Of a stretch of DNA of 64,000 nt, positions 32,524 through 41,293 are shown one piece after another (the stretch's first letter is position 1; every line of letters starts with the position of its first letter). This stretch comes from Micromonospora haikouensis. GTDB taxonomy: Bacteria > Actinomycetota > Actinomycetes > Mycobacteriales > Micromonosporaceae. Made by a program: the position numbers and the translations under genes. Below the pieces are notes generated by a model. That model was given only the letters and a program-made list of their open reading frames with translations. It was not told the DNA's origin and did no database searches. Where the stretch lies: contig NZ_FMCW01000029.1 in the NCBI RefSeq assembly GCF_900091595.1, forward strand, positions 50,906 through 114,905, read 5' to 3'.

Positions 32524-34968
32524 TCACCCTTTCCGTTGCCAGAGTCGGGACAGCAGGCCCGGTTTGCGGGCGTCGGTGACCACTTGCTGCCACCGGCTGG
32601 TCAGCCGGGGGCGGCGCAGCCCCGTCACGAGTTCTTCGGCGGCGGCCAGCGGCCGCTCCTCGGCCCTGCCCAGCCAGCGCCGGACGCCCCGGGCCAGCTC
32701 GCTACGGAGGTCCGGCTCCAGCTCGGGCGGCGCGCCGGGGTCGACGGCCAGGGCGAAGGCGACCGCCACGTGCCACGGCTCCCCGGGCCGGCGGACCAGG
32801 GCGGGCAGGCGCTGCGCGTAGGCCGCGGTCAGCTCCGGCAGCGCCGTCAGGTGCTCCAGCACCCCGGCCGGGTGGCGGTTCACCAGCAACGCGGAGAGCA
32901 GCTCGGTGTCGTGGGCACGGACCACGGCGCGGGGCAACGCGGTCAGTCGGGACCGCAACCGCCCGTCGGCTCTCCGCGCCCGGGTCAGGGCGGTTGCCAG
33001 TTCCTCGACGGCCTGGTCGGCCGTCAGCAGCTCGACCAGCTCCGGATCCGGCGGCAACAGCCCCTGGCGCAGCAGCCGCTGCCCCAGCGCCAGGTCCTCG
33101 GTCGGCAGTCGTTGGGCGGTCAGCAGGGTCTCGCGCAGCCCGGCGACCGCCTCGGCCGGCAGCACGGTGCCCGGCGGCGCCTTCCGGGCCAGCAGCCCCA
33201 GCTCGTGCGGGTCCGCTGTCGCCCGCCGGAACAGGATCCGGGCCAGCCGTTCGACGGTGTCCGGCCGCCCCCGCTGCGCCGCGCCGAGGAGGAAGTGGTC
33301 GACCAGCTCGTGCCGCTGCGCCACCGGCAGGTGCCGGACGGCGGCGGCCACCACCGCCTCGTCCAGCCGGCTGTCGATCGCCGTCAGGCCGGGCTCCAGC
33401 ACCCGCCACCAGGCGTCGGCGATCGCGTCGGCCTGGTCCGGGTCGCGCCGCACCCGCTCGCGCAACACGTCGTTGCGGAGGTCGACCAGGGCCTCCCCGT
33501 CCGGCCAGTCGCCCGGGTCGTACCCGTGCTCGGGGTGCTCGGCCCAGTCGACGGCGAAGGCGTGGGCCGCCGGGCGTACGGCCGGCAGCGGCACCGCGAG
33601 GCCGCAGCGGCGGGCGGCGCGCAACAGCGCCTCGAAGGCCGCCGGTTCGGCCCGGCCCAGCTCCTCGGTCAGCCGTCGCTGCCCCGTGTGCTGGTGCGCG
33701 CCGGTCCAGATCCGCGGCGGCAGCGGATCGAGCTGCCCCTTGGGCACCTGCCCGGTGTCGACGGCCCGGCGCAGCTCGGCGGCGATCAGGGCCTGCCGGA
33801 CGGCGGCGACCCGGTCGGCGGTCCACAACGGGCTGCCCGGGTCGGCCCGGTTGCCGGTGTGGGCGATCTCGTCGAGCAGGGCCAGCGTCTCCGCCGGCCA
33901 GCGGGTCACCTCGGCGACCAGGGTGTCCAGCACCGGGCCGCCGTGGTCGCGTACCTGCCGGGTCGGGCCGCCGCGCAGCCAGCGGACCAGCGGTTCGGCC
34001 TCCTGCGGGGTCGGGGGTTGTCCCAGCACCGCCACGACGGCCACCGCGGCGGCCTGCTCCGGCGGCAGCCCGGAGTCGGCGGCGACCTCGACGGCGTCGA
34101 CCACGTCGTACGGGTCCGCGGTGAGGAAGAGCTCGGCCCAGCGGCGGGCCGTCGGAGTCGCCTCGACCGGGGTACGCATGTCGCGGGTCAGGTCCACCAC
34201 CACGAAGCCCTGGTCGTTGTCGACGGCGGGGTGGGGGGTCTCCCACTCCGGATGCACGGCGAGCACCGGCTGGTTGGCGTGCATCGGCCTGGTGGTGAAG
34301 ACCTTGAAGCCGATCGTCAGCGCCACCCGCTGTGGCAGCAGCAGGGTGGCGGCCGTGATCCAGCCCAGCACCAGCGCCGGGTCGGGGCAGACGAAGAGCA
34401 CCCGGACGGCGTCGGGTCGGTCGAGCCGGCTCAGCACGGTGACCAGGTCGGCGAGCAGGTCGCGCCCGCCGGGGGTGGCGCGGACCAGGTCCCGGACCCG
34501 GGCGACGTCCAGCGGCCCCGGCTCCCATTCCTCGCCGGGCGGCGGGCAGCTCGTGGTGGGGGCCGGCTGCCGGGTCCAGCAGGAGGCGCCGAACAGTTGG
34601 GCGGGACGCACCGGCCCGTAGGCGTCCGGGTCGGTGGTGAGCAGGGCGTGGGTGAGCTGGTTGCCCTCCCGGTTTCCGTTGGCCTCCCGGCCGAGATAGC
34701 ACCCGGCCGCCGTGGCGTAGCGGTGGCCGTCGTGCACGTGGGACAGGGACGACGGGTACCGGTCGGCGGGGCGGCGTTCCCCCATCCAGTTCGTCGGGGC
34801 CTCGTAGAGCAGGTTCCCCTCGACCAGGGCCATGTCCTGCTGGTCGGCCCCGGCGGAGCGGGCCTGGAACTGGAGTCCGGCGGTGCCCTGCAACCCCTGG
34901 CCGGGACGGCAGTCGGTGTAGACGAGGGCCTCGAAGCCGCTCTCCGGCGGCGGACGGTCGGGGGTCAT
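32524..34968 (-). CDS. GTPase-associated protein 1 (GAP1)-like protein
   Basis: 814 residues. The N-terminus (about 12-170; LVYTDCRPGQGLQG, GLQFQARSAGAD, YLGREANGNREGNQLTHALL) matches the GAP1 N-terminal type 2 domain. A middle domain (about 175-330; VLFVCPDPALVLGWITAATLLLP) and a long Ala/Arg/Leu helical C-terminus follow. GAP1 proteins are encoded beside TRAFAC GTPases and are thought to be adaptors or regulators. Its ATG overlaps the TGA of the upstream GTPase gene (ATGA), and the second GTPase follows 3 bp later. Confidence 0.8.
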   Translation of the reverse strand: MTPDRPPPESGFEALVYTDCRPGQGLQGTAGLQFQARSAGADQQDMALVEGNLLYEAPTNWMGERRPADRYPSSLSHVHDGHRYATAAGCYLGREANGNREGNQLTHALLTTDPDAYGPVRPAQLFGASCWTRQPAPTTSCPPPGEEWEPGPLDVARVRDLVRATPGGRDLLADLVTVLSRLDRPDAVRVLFVCPDPALVLGWITAATLLLPQRVALTIGFKVFTTRPMHANQPVLAVHPEWETPHPAVDNDQGFVVVDLTRDMRTPVEATPTARRWAELFLTADPYDVVDAVEVAADSGLPPEQAAAVAVVAVLGQPPTPQEAEPLVRWLRGGPTRQVRDHGGPVLDTLVAEVTRWPAETLALLDEIAHTGNRADPGSPLWTADRVAAVRQALIAAELRRAVDTGQVPKGQLDPLPPRIWTGAHQHTGQRRLTEELGRAEPAAFEALLRAARRCGLAVPLPAVRPAAHAFAVDWAEHPEHGYDPGDWPDGEALVDLRNDVLRERVRRDPDQADAIADAWWRVLEPGLTAIDSRLDEAVVAAAVRHLPVAQRHELVDHFLLGAAQRGRPDTVERLARILFRRATADPHELGLLARKAPPGTVLPAEAVAGLRETLLTAQRLPTEDLALGQRLLRQGLLPPDPELVELLTADQAVEELATALTRARRADGRLRSRLTALPRAVVRAHDTELLSALLVNRHPAGVLEHLTALPELTAAYAQRLPALVRRPGEPWHVAVAFALAVDPGAPPELEPDLRSELARGVRRWLGRAEERPLAAAEELVTGLRRPRLTSRWQQVVTDARKPGLLSRLWQRKG

Positions 34969-36185
34969 CGACGCCTCGTTTCACCACGGACCACGCCGAA
35001 GCGGCTCAGCAGCCACAGCAGCGGCTCGGCCACCCGGAAGGGGCGCACCCCGCCCGGGTCCACCTTCTGGTTGGCGTAGTCCGGTGGTGCGCCCAGCGCC
35101 GAGACCACGAAGTAGCGGAAGTTGGTGTAGTTGGTGCTCAGGTGGCTGTCGATCTCGTCCCCGCCGAACTCGTGCAGCAGCGCCCGGACCTGTTCGTGGG
35201 TGTCCCGGCCGGCGGTCTCGTCATAGTGGGCGGTGGACTCGTCGGGCACCTCGAAGAGCGGGTTGTCGCTGCCGAGCGCGTCGAAGAACGCGTCGATCTT
35301 GGCGAACGCCACCGCCACCGGCAGTCGGATCGGCTTGTCGCCGGGGATGCTCCGGCTCTCCCGCAGCGTGTCGGTCACGTTGCCGAGCACGGTCTTGGCC
35401 GATTCCCGCGTCCCTTCCTTGTCGTCGTCGGGCGCGACGATCCGGTCTGCCGCCTGCGGCAGGGTGAACGGGTCCAGGAGCACGATCAGCGCGTCGGCGG
35501 CGTCGAGGTACCTCAGGTCCCGGGACCGGCCCTGGCTGCTGAGGTCCTCACCGGCGGTGTCGTAGAAGGAAAGGTAGGTGGTGCGGAAGCGCAGCCCGGT
35601 CAGGGTCCGCCGGCCGGCCTGCCGCCACTCGAAGACCAACGCCTCCTGCCGGCCGGCGCTGCCCGCCGAGGCGGTCTGCGCGAACAACTGCCCCCGCTGG
35701 TAGACCCGGTTGACGTTCCTCTCCAGCCAGCGCAGCGGGGACTCGGCGCCGCCCTGGGCGTCACCGGTGAACCGCACGTCGGCGTGGAAACGACGGCGCA
35801 GCGTGGTGCGTAGCTCGTTGGCGAGCACGGTCAGATACACCGTCTTGCCGGTGTTCTTCGCGCCGATCATGGCGATCAGCGGGCTGTGGGACCGGTCGAA
35901 GCCGACCGGGAGCGGGGTGTGGCAGCGGGGGCAGACCCGGATGCCGGTCAGCGACCCGCACCCCGGGCAGCTGGCCTGGCGGGGGAAGACCGGCCGCAAC
36001 CGGTGCCAGCCGGGGCGGAAGGAGGGGCGGACGATTCCCTTGAACCCGGTCCCGGTCTCCCGCGCCTCGTCCCGGGCGGCCGGGCAGCCGGGGCGGTTGA
36101 CCGAGCCACGGCCGTTGCACTGGTACCAGAGCCGTTTGGCGGGGATCCGGTGGTAGCAGTAGGGGCAGGAGGTCTTCCGGCGCAT
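34965..36185 (-). CDS. Zinc-ribbon TRAFAC-type GTPase (Double-GTPase-like)
   Basis: 406 residues and soluble. Two zinc-ribbon clusters (CPYCYHR...C; CPGC...CPRCHTPLP; about 7-92) precede a GTPase domain with Walker A GAKNTGKT (108-115), switch motif YDTAGEDLSS, hydrophobic strand ALIVLLDPF and AFAKIDAF in the specificity position. It pairs with the membrane-anchored GTPase at 30892. ATG 36185 (VMRRK context) is taken; an in-frame GTG precedes it by one codon. Confidence 0.82.
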   Translation of the reverse strand: MRRKTSCPYCYHRIPAKRLWYQCNGRGSVNRPGCPAARDEARETGTGFKGIVRPSFRPGWHRLRPVFPRQASCPGCGSLTGIRVCPRCHTPLPVGFDRSHSPLIAMIGAKNTGKTVYLTVLANELRTTLRRRFHADVRFTGDAQGGAESPLRWLERNVNRVYQRGQLFAQTASAGSAGRQEALVFEWRQAGRRTLTGLRFRTTYLSFYDTAGEDLSSQGRSRDLRYLDAADALIVLLDPFTLPQAADRIVAPDDDKEGTRESAKTVLGNVTDTLRESRSIPGDKPIRLPVAVAFAKIDAFFDALGSDNPLFEVPDESTAHYDETAGRDTHEQVRALLHEFGGDEIDSHLSTNYTNFRYFVVSALGAPPDYANQKVDPGGVRPFRVAEPLLWLLSRFGVVRGETRRR

Positions 36186-36189
36186 CACG

Positions 36190-38886
36190 TCACACCTTCA
36201 ACTGGTCGACCGGCGGGTCCCGCAGGACCGCGCCGGAGGGGGGATCGACGAAACACCTGATCCAGTACGGGCGGGACAGCTCCCTGGGCAGGTCGAACTC
36301 GAACCGCCGGGTCTGCCCGGCCCCGAACTCCACGTCGGAGACGCGCAGCAGCTCGCGGCCCTGGTCGGGCCGCACCGGCAGCACCGGTCCGGCCTGCGCC
36401 ACCACCACCAGGTGCGCGACGGCGCAGTCCCGCTCGGCGGTGACCGCGAGCGCCCGTCGCGGGGAGAACCGGTTGCGCAGCCCCGCGAGCCGCTCGACGG
36501 TGTACGCGAGGCGGCCGGGGCGGCCCGGCACGTCGCAGCAGACCGCCGGGGACCGGGACCGGCCGGCCGGTCCGACCGCGATGCCGACCACGCTGACCCT
36601 GGCGGGTCGGTCGTCGGCGGTCAGCCGGCAGCCCTTCTCGTGCAGGTAGCGGCTCCTGCTGACCTGGAACACCTCGTCCGGGCGGCCGTCGCGGGCGTGG
36701 GTCACCTCGGCCAGGCTCACCGTGTCCGGCCACACCCAGGAGATGCTCACCTGGTCGCCGGCGCGCTGCGCACGCAGCCGCTCCACCGGCGCGGCCGTGC
36801 CCTGGGTGACCGGCCGCCCGACGATCGTGCCCTCGCCACCGACCGCAAGCGGCAGGTAGACGTGGAAGCCCTGGGGCACGTCGGCCTCCAGCACGCACTG
36901 TCCGTCGGCGTCGGCGGGTGCCCCGGTGACCTCGACGCCGTATCCGTCGAGCGCCGGCTCGTGCACCGTGGCCCCGACCGGCCACAGCGGCGGGGTGTCG
37001 GCCCGGCGGATGCGGACCCGGACGCCGGGCTGGGGCAGCCAGGAGAGCCGGACCCGGACCCGGTTCCCCACCGCCCGGACCGGTTCGACGGTGAGCGACT
37101 CGACCGGGTGGGCCCGGGGCCGCGGCGCGGCGGTGACCACCACCATCGCCGAGGCGACCTGCCGGCCGGCCGGGTCCCGGTAGACCGCGACCAGGCTGTA
37201 GTGGTAGTCGCGTCCCTGCTGGACCGTGGTGTCGGTCAGCCCGGTCGGCTCGGCGCGCAGCGGCACGCCGTCGTCGGCGGAGTCGGGGCGTCGGGACTCG
37301 GTCCGGCGCACCCGCACCGCGACCGTCGCCGGGTGCGGACGCCAGGCGAGGGTGACCTCGTGCGGGGTCGCCAGCACCGTCACCTCCCCCACCGGCGGGG
37401 TGAGCAGGGCGGTCGCGGTCACCGCCCGGGACCAGGCGCCCGACTCGCCTGCGGCGAAGACCGCGTAGCCGCAGCGGGCACCGACCGGCGGCTCCGGGTC
37501 CGCCGCCGTCGGCTCGGTGGTCTCGGCGACCAGCGTTCCCGCCTGCGGGGTGGCGGGCGGGTCCCCGTCGCCGCGGACCACCCGGTAACGCAGGTCGGTG
37601 CGTTCGGTGGCCGGCCGCGCCCAGCTCAGCACCGTCGGCGCGCCAGGATGCACCCGCAGGTCCTGCGGTGGCGGGGGGCGCAGCCGGCGCAGCCGGGCGG
37701 CGAGGGCGTCGTCGTCGGTGGCGACGGCCAGCGCCTGCCGCAGGAGCTGCTCCGCCGCCTCCTCCCGGTCGGCGGCCAGCGCCTGGTCGACCTGTTCCAG
37801 CAGTTCGACGACCCGCTGCTCGGCGGCGGCGATCTCCCGCCGCAGCGTCTCCCGGTCGGCGTGCTCGGCTGGTACGGCGGCCAGCCGCTGCGCGGCGGTG
37901 CGCAGCTCACCCTGGCCGAGCAGCTCCCGTACCTGGTCGGCCGGGCCGACCGTGGCGGAGACGGTGGCCGGCATGCTGAGCACCAGCAGCTCGGCGTCGC
38001 CCGGGGTCAGACCGAGATCGACGGCGGTGCGGACCAGCAGCCGGTCCGCCAGCCCGGCGGCCCGGCCCTGCCGCACCTGCTCGGCCACCTGGAACAGCGC
38101 GATGCCGGCCAACGCGACGCCACGGTCGGCGGCGGTACGCAGCGCGACCAGCGCCGCCTTGCGGGCCCGCACCACAGGCGAGTCGGCGGCGGCGTTCTCG
38201 GCGGCGCTGCGCGCCCGCACCACCTCGGCGGTCAGGGTCAGTTCGGGTCGGCCGGGCACGGCGAAGCCGGCGCAGAGCCGGAACGGTTCCCGCAGGTCGG
38301 GGTGGAGCAGGTGCACGATGGTCGACGCCCCGGCGATGCCCAGGTTCTCGGTGAGGGTGCGGTAGGCGGTCCGCTCCATCCCGCTGTCGGCGGGCAGCTC
38401 CACCGGCTCGACCACGACCAGCTTGGCCTGGCGGACCGCCTGGTCGAGCTGGGCGTGGTCGAAGGTGGCCTGATGGTGGGCGACGATGGCGGCGAGCTGC
38501 CCCGGGGTGACCCGGCCCGAGCCGCCGTAGGAATCACGCAGGTCACGGACCAGCCCGTCGAGGGCACCCTGGGCGCGCTGGCGGTACGCCGTCGCCTGCT
38601 GTTCCCACCAGGCCGGGTCGAGCATGGCGCCGCCGGCGGTGCGCTTGAGCTCCTCGTCGGCGGCGAGCAGCCGCTTGCACACCCCGGTCGCCGCCTGCGC
38701 GGCCGGCCCGCTGGCCTTCTGGTTCCAGTAGGTGCGCACCTTCCGCAGCCGCTGTTCGAGGGCCGCCCGGTCCATGCCGGGCGCGACGGCGTAGCGCACC
38801 CGCAGGTCACCGTCGGGCAGCCGGCCCCGACGCCCGCGCAACGGGCCGATCACCTCCCGGTCGTACCGGGCCGGGTCGAATTCCAT
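36190..38886 (-). CDS. Fibronectin type III repeat protein of the conflict operon
   Basis: 898 residues. An N-terminal alpha-helical domain (about 1-390) is followed by about four Fn3-like beta-sandwich repeats (PPQDLRVHPGAPTVLSW; GEVTVLATPHEVTLAW; VESLTVEPVRAVGNRV; VERLRAQRAGDQVSISW) and a C-terminal region ending in YWIRCFVDPPSG. There is no signal peptide, so it acts in the cytoplasm, perhaps as an antigen-binding or scaffold component. It is 4 bp from Hsp70 and 4 bp from the GTPase gene, so it belongs to the same transcript. Confidence 0.72.
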   Translation of the reverse strand: MEFDPARYDREVIGPLRGRRGRLPDGDLRVRYAVAPGMDRAALEQRLRKVRTYWNQKASGPAAQAATGVCKRLLAADEELKRTAGGAMLDPAWWEQQATAYRQRAQGALDGLVRDLRDSYGGSGRVTPGQLAAIVAHHQATFDHAQLDQAVRQAKLVVVEPVELPADSGMERTAYRTLTENLGIAGASTIVHLLHPDLREPFRLCAGFAVPGRPELTLTAEVVRARSAAENAAADSPVVRARKAALVALRTAADRGVALAGIALFQVAEQVRQGRAAGLADRLLVRTAVDLGLTPGDAELLVLSMPATVSATVGPADQVRELLGQGELRTAAQRLAAVPAEHADRETLRREIAAAEQRVVELLEQVDQALAADREEAAEQLLRQALAVATDDDALAARLRRLRPPPPQDLRVHPGAPTVLSWARPATERTDLRYRVVRGDGDPPATPQAGTLVAETTEPTAADPEPPVGARCGYAVFAAGESGAWSRAVTATALLTPPVGEVTVLATPHEVTLAWRPHPATVAVRVRRTESRRPDSADDGVPLRAEPTGLTDTTVQQGRDYHYSLVAVYRDPAGRQVASAMVVVTAAPRPRAHPVESLTVEPVRAVGNRVRVRLSWLPQPGVRVRIRRADTPPLWPVGATVHEPALDGYGVEVTGAPADADGQCVLEADVPQGFHVYLPLAVGGEGTIVGRPVTQGTAAPVERLRAQRAGDQVSISWVWPDTVSLAEVTHARDGRPDEVFQVSRSRYLHEKGCRLTADDRPARVSVVGIAVGPAGRSRSPAVCCDVPGRPGRLAYTVERLAGLRNRFSPRRALAVTAERDCAVAHLVVVAQAGPVLPVRPDQGRELLRVSDVEFGAGQTRRFEFDLPRELSRPYWIRCFVDPPSGAVLRDPPVDQLKV

Positions 38887-38890
38887 CGGC

Positions 38891-40564
38891 TCAGGACCTC
38901 ACCGAGATCGCCGACACCTTCGCCCGCAACTGGGGGATCTCCTCCTCGGGCAGGACGCTGACCCGGACGGCGATGGTCAGGTCCTTGCCGGAGGTGGGCT
39001 CGACGGCGTGCACGGTGAGCAGGCCGTTGTCGTCCACGGTCATGCTGATGTCGATCGGGGAGCCCTGCGGCAGCGGCGGCAGCCCGGTGATGGTGCCCGC
39101 GCCACGGTCGACCGCCTTGTTGGCGAACAACTCGGCGCTCTCCACGGTGCCGGCCTGTTCGTAGACCTCGATCCTCAGTTCCTGCTGGTTGTCCACCACG
39201 GTGCCGGCCACCAGGGGGTGCGGCCCGGAGGGCAGCGGGTCGTCTGCGTGCACCAGGTGCTCGACGTAGGAGGCGGCCTCGGTGTCCTCCTCCCAGCCAG
39301 GCTTGTTGGTGTCGACCAGCTTCACCCCGAACGCCTTGGGCAGCACGGTGGTGATCCGCTTGTGGGAGACCGCCGCGATGGACTCGGCGCTGAGCCCGGT
39401 CAGGTTGGCCAGTTCGTTGACCCGCTCGGCCCGCTCCTCGGCGGTCGGGGCGGACTCGGCCGCCGGGTCGGCCGCCTGCCAGACCGCGCGGCTGAGCGCG
39501 TAGCGGGCCGCGCCCTTGGCCACCGCCAGGTCCGGGTCGTGCAGTTGCGGGCGCCAGCCGTACGCCTCGGCGAGCCGGGCCGTCACGGCGGGCATCTTGG
39601 TCGAGCCGCCGACCAGCAGCACCTCGTCGACGAGCTGTCGCGGGTCGCCGCCGAGCTTGTCGCGGAGCTTGTCCAGCGTGCGGTCGGTGATGGCGATGGT
39701 GTTGTCCAGCAGGTCCCGGGTGATCTCCTCGAAGGTCTGCCGGGTGATGGTGATCATCGCGGAGGCGCCGGCGAAGCGCAGCGGGACGGTGCGCGAGGTG
39801 GCCTGGGAGAGCTGCCGCTTGACCTGCTCGGCGGTGAGGTAGAGGTCCTGCATGAACTGGGCGTCCTCGGCCGGTTCCTCGGCCGGCGCGGCCGCGGCGA
39901 CGAACTCCTGGAGCAGGTGCTGGGCCAGGCGGTCGTCCCAGTCTGCGCCGCCGAGCTCCTGGTCGCCGTCGGTGCAGATCACTTCCACGGCGTCCGCGCC
40001 GACCCGGATCACCGTGGTGTCGAAGGTGCCGCCGCCCAGGTCGTAGACGAGCACGGTCCGCTCGGCGGCCCCGTCCATCAGGTCGTACTGCAACGCGGCG
40101 GCCACCGGTTCCGGCACGATGCCGAGGACGTCCAGCCCGGCCAGGACCCCGGCGTTGCGGGTGGCGTCGCGTTCCAGCATCCCGAAGTACGCCGGCACGG
40201 TGATCACCACCTGCCGCACCTCGCGCTGGGTGTACTCCTGGGCGTACTCGGTGAGCCGGCGCAGGATCAACGCGGAGATCGACTCTGGGGTGTGCGTCTC
40301 GCCGAAGAACTCCCACTGCCGTTCCCGGCCCATCTGACGCTTGACCCGTTCGACGACGTGCTCGGGGTCGACCCGGGCCATGTTGCGCGCGTTCGCCCCG
40401 ACGACCACGTTGTCGGCGCTCTCGAAGTAGACCACCGAGGGCATGGTGTCGCTCTCGGCGATGAGGTCCCGGATCACGGTCGGGCGGCCCGTCTCGTCGA
40501 TGTAGGAGATCGCCGAGTAGGTGGTGCCCAGGTCAATGCCGAAGTAGGTGAGCTGCTCAGTCAT
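38891..40564 (-). CDS. Hsp70 family protein (conflict-system type)
   Basis: 557 residues. Actin-like ATPase motifs FGIDLGTTYSAISY, VVITVPAYFG, VYDLGGGTFDTTVI and VLLVGGSTKMPAV. The C-terminal substrate region is short (about 390-557) and lacks the DnaK lid and EEVD-like tail. Context with a GrpE-like exchange factor, GTPases and CHAT marks it as a specialised chaperone, not housekeeping DnaK. It may detect foreign or unfolded proteins (inference). ATG 40564 follows AGGGGACAGAG. Confidence 0.85.
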   Translation of the reverse strand: MTEQLTYFGIDLGTTYSAISYIDETGRPTVIRDLIAESDTMPSVVYFESADNVVVGANARNMARVDPEHVVERVKRQMGRERQWEFFGETHTPESISALILRRLTEYAQEYTQREVRQVVITVPAYFGMLERDATRNAGVLAGLDVLGIVPEPVAAALQYDLMDGAAERTVLVYDLGGGTFDTTVIRVGADAVEVICTDGDQELGGADWDDRLAQHLLQEFVAAAAPAEEPAEDAQFMQDLYLTAEQVKRQLSQATSRTVPLRFAGASAMITITRQTFEEITRDLLDNTIAITDRTLDKLRDKLGGDPRQLVDEVLLVGGSTKMPAVTARLAEAYGWRPQLHDPDLAVAKGAARYALSRAVWQAADPAAESAPTAEERAERVNELANLTGLSAESIAAVSHKRITTVLPKAFGVKLVDTNKPGWEEDTEAASYVEHLVHADDPLPSGPHPLVAGTVVDNQQELRIEVYEQAGTVESAELFANKAVDRGAGTITGLPPLPQGSPIDISMTVDDNGLLTVHAVEPTSGKDLTIAVRVSVLPEEEIPQLRAKVSAISVRS

Positions 40565-40615
40565 CTCTGTCCCCTTGTCCTCGAAGCCGTCGTGCGGGTG
40601 GTTCGCTGGTCGACG

Positions 40616-41293
40616 TCAGTGCGCCGGGCCGCCCGGGGCCGGCGGCGTCGGGGTGCGCACCGGCGTCGGGGTGGCGGACCGGCGGCACACGACGACCGAG
40701 GCGGGCAGCAGCACCCGGTCGGAGACGACGTCCCGGTAGCCGTCGGCGAGCGGCTCGGCCACCGTGCCGTCCTGTGCCGGGTCGTCCGTGCAGACCACCC
40801 GGGCCACCCGGTGGGATCCCGGTTCGAAGGGGGTCCCGGCCGCCGCGCGCAGCACCTGGACGCCGGCGCGTTCCAGGGTCAGCTCGATGCTGTAGGCGAA
40901 GCTGCCGAGCAGCTCTGCCACGGTCGGCACCGTCACGGGGTCACTCAGGGTGGCCGCCTGCCGCAGCAGGTCGTTGCGGAGGCTCTGCAGGTCGGTGACG
41001 AGCGGCCGGGTCACCGACCGGTACTCGCCGGACCGTAGCCGCAGGTTCTCCTCGTGCAGCCGGTCGATGACCCGCTCCCGGGCCGCCGCCCGTTCGTTCT
41101 GTCTGGCGAGCTCGTGCTGGATCGCGGCGAGCGCCGCGCTGATCTCCCACAACCGGTCGGCGGTGGCCTCGGCCGGCTCCCCGCCGGGCAGTTCCTCCTG
41201 CACCGACCGGGTCTCCTCGTCGCCGTCGGCGGTCGGCCGGGCGTCCGGCCCACCGTCCGCCGGGTCGCTGCTGTCGTACGGGGCTTGCGTCAT
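40616..41293 (-). CDS. GrpE-like nucleotide exchange factor
   Basis: 225 residues. An acidic N-terminus, a long coiled coil (about 55-110; RLWEISAALAAIQHELARQN, RVIDRLHEENLRLR), then the GrpE-like LVTDLQSLRNDLLRQ and a small beta domain. It likely exchanges nucleotide on the adjacent Hsp70. ATG 41293 overlaps the stop of the CATRA gene (ATGA). Confidence 0.72.
   Translation of the reverse strand: MTQAPYDSSDPADGGPDARPTADGDEETRSVQEELPGGEPAEATADRLWEISAALAAIQHELARQNERAAARERVIDRLHEENLRLRSGEYRSVTRPLVTDLQSLRNDLLRQAATLSDPVTVPTVAELLGSFAYSIELTLERAGVQVLRAAAGTPFEPGSHRVARVVCTDDPAQDGTVAEPLADGYRDVVSDRVLLPASVVVCRRSATPTPVRTPTPPAPGGPAH

Noticed and set aside
30400..35079. 1559-codon plus-strand open frame
   Set aside because: Composition shadow (Arg/Gly/Pro-rich, no domain) of the GTPase, GAP1 and CHAT genes on the minus strand.
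38891..40564. Housekeeping dnaK with grpE
   Set aside because: No dnaJ or hspR nearby, short C-terminal domain, and the operon is full of conflict-system genes.
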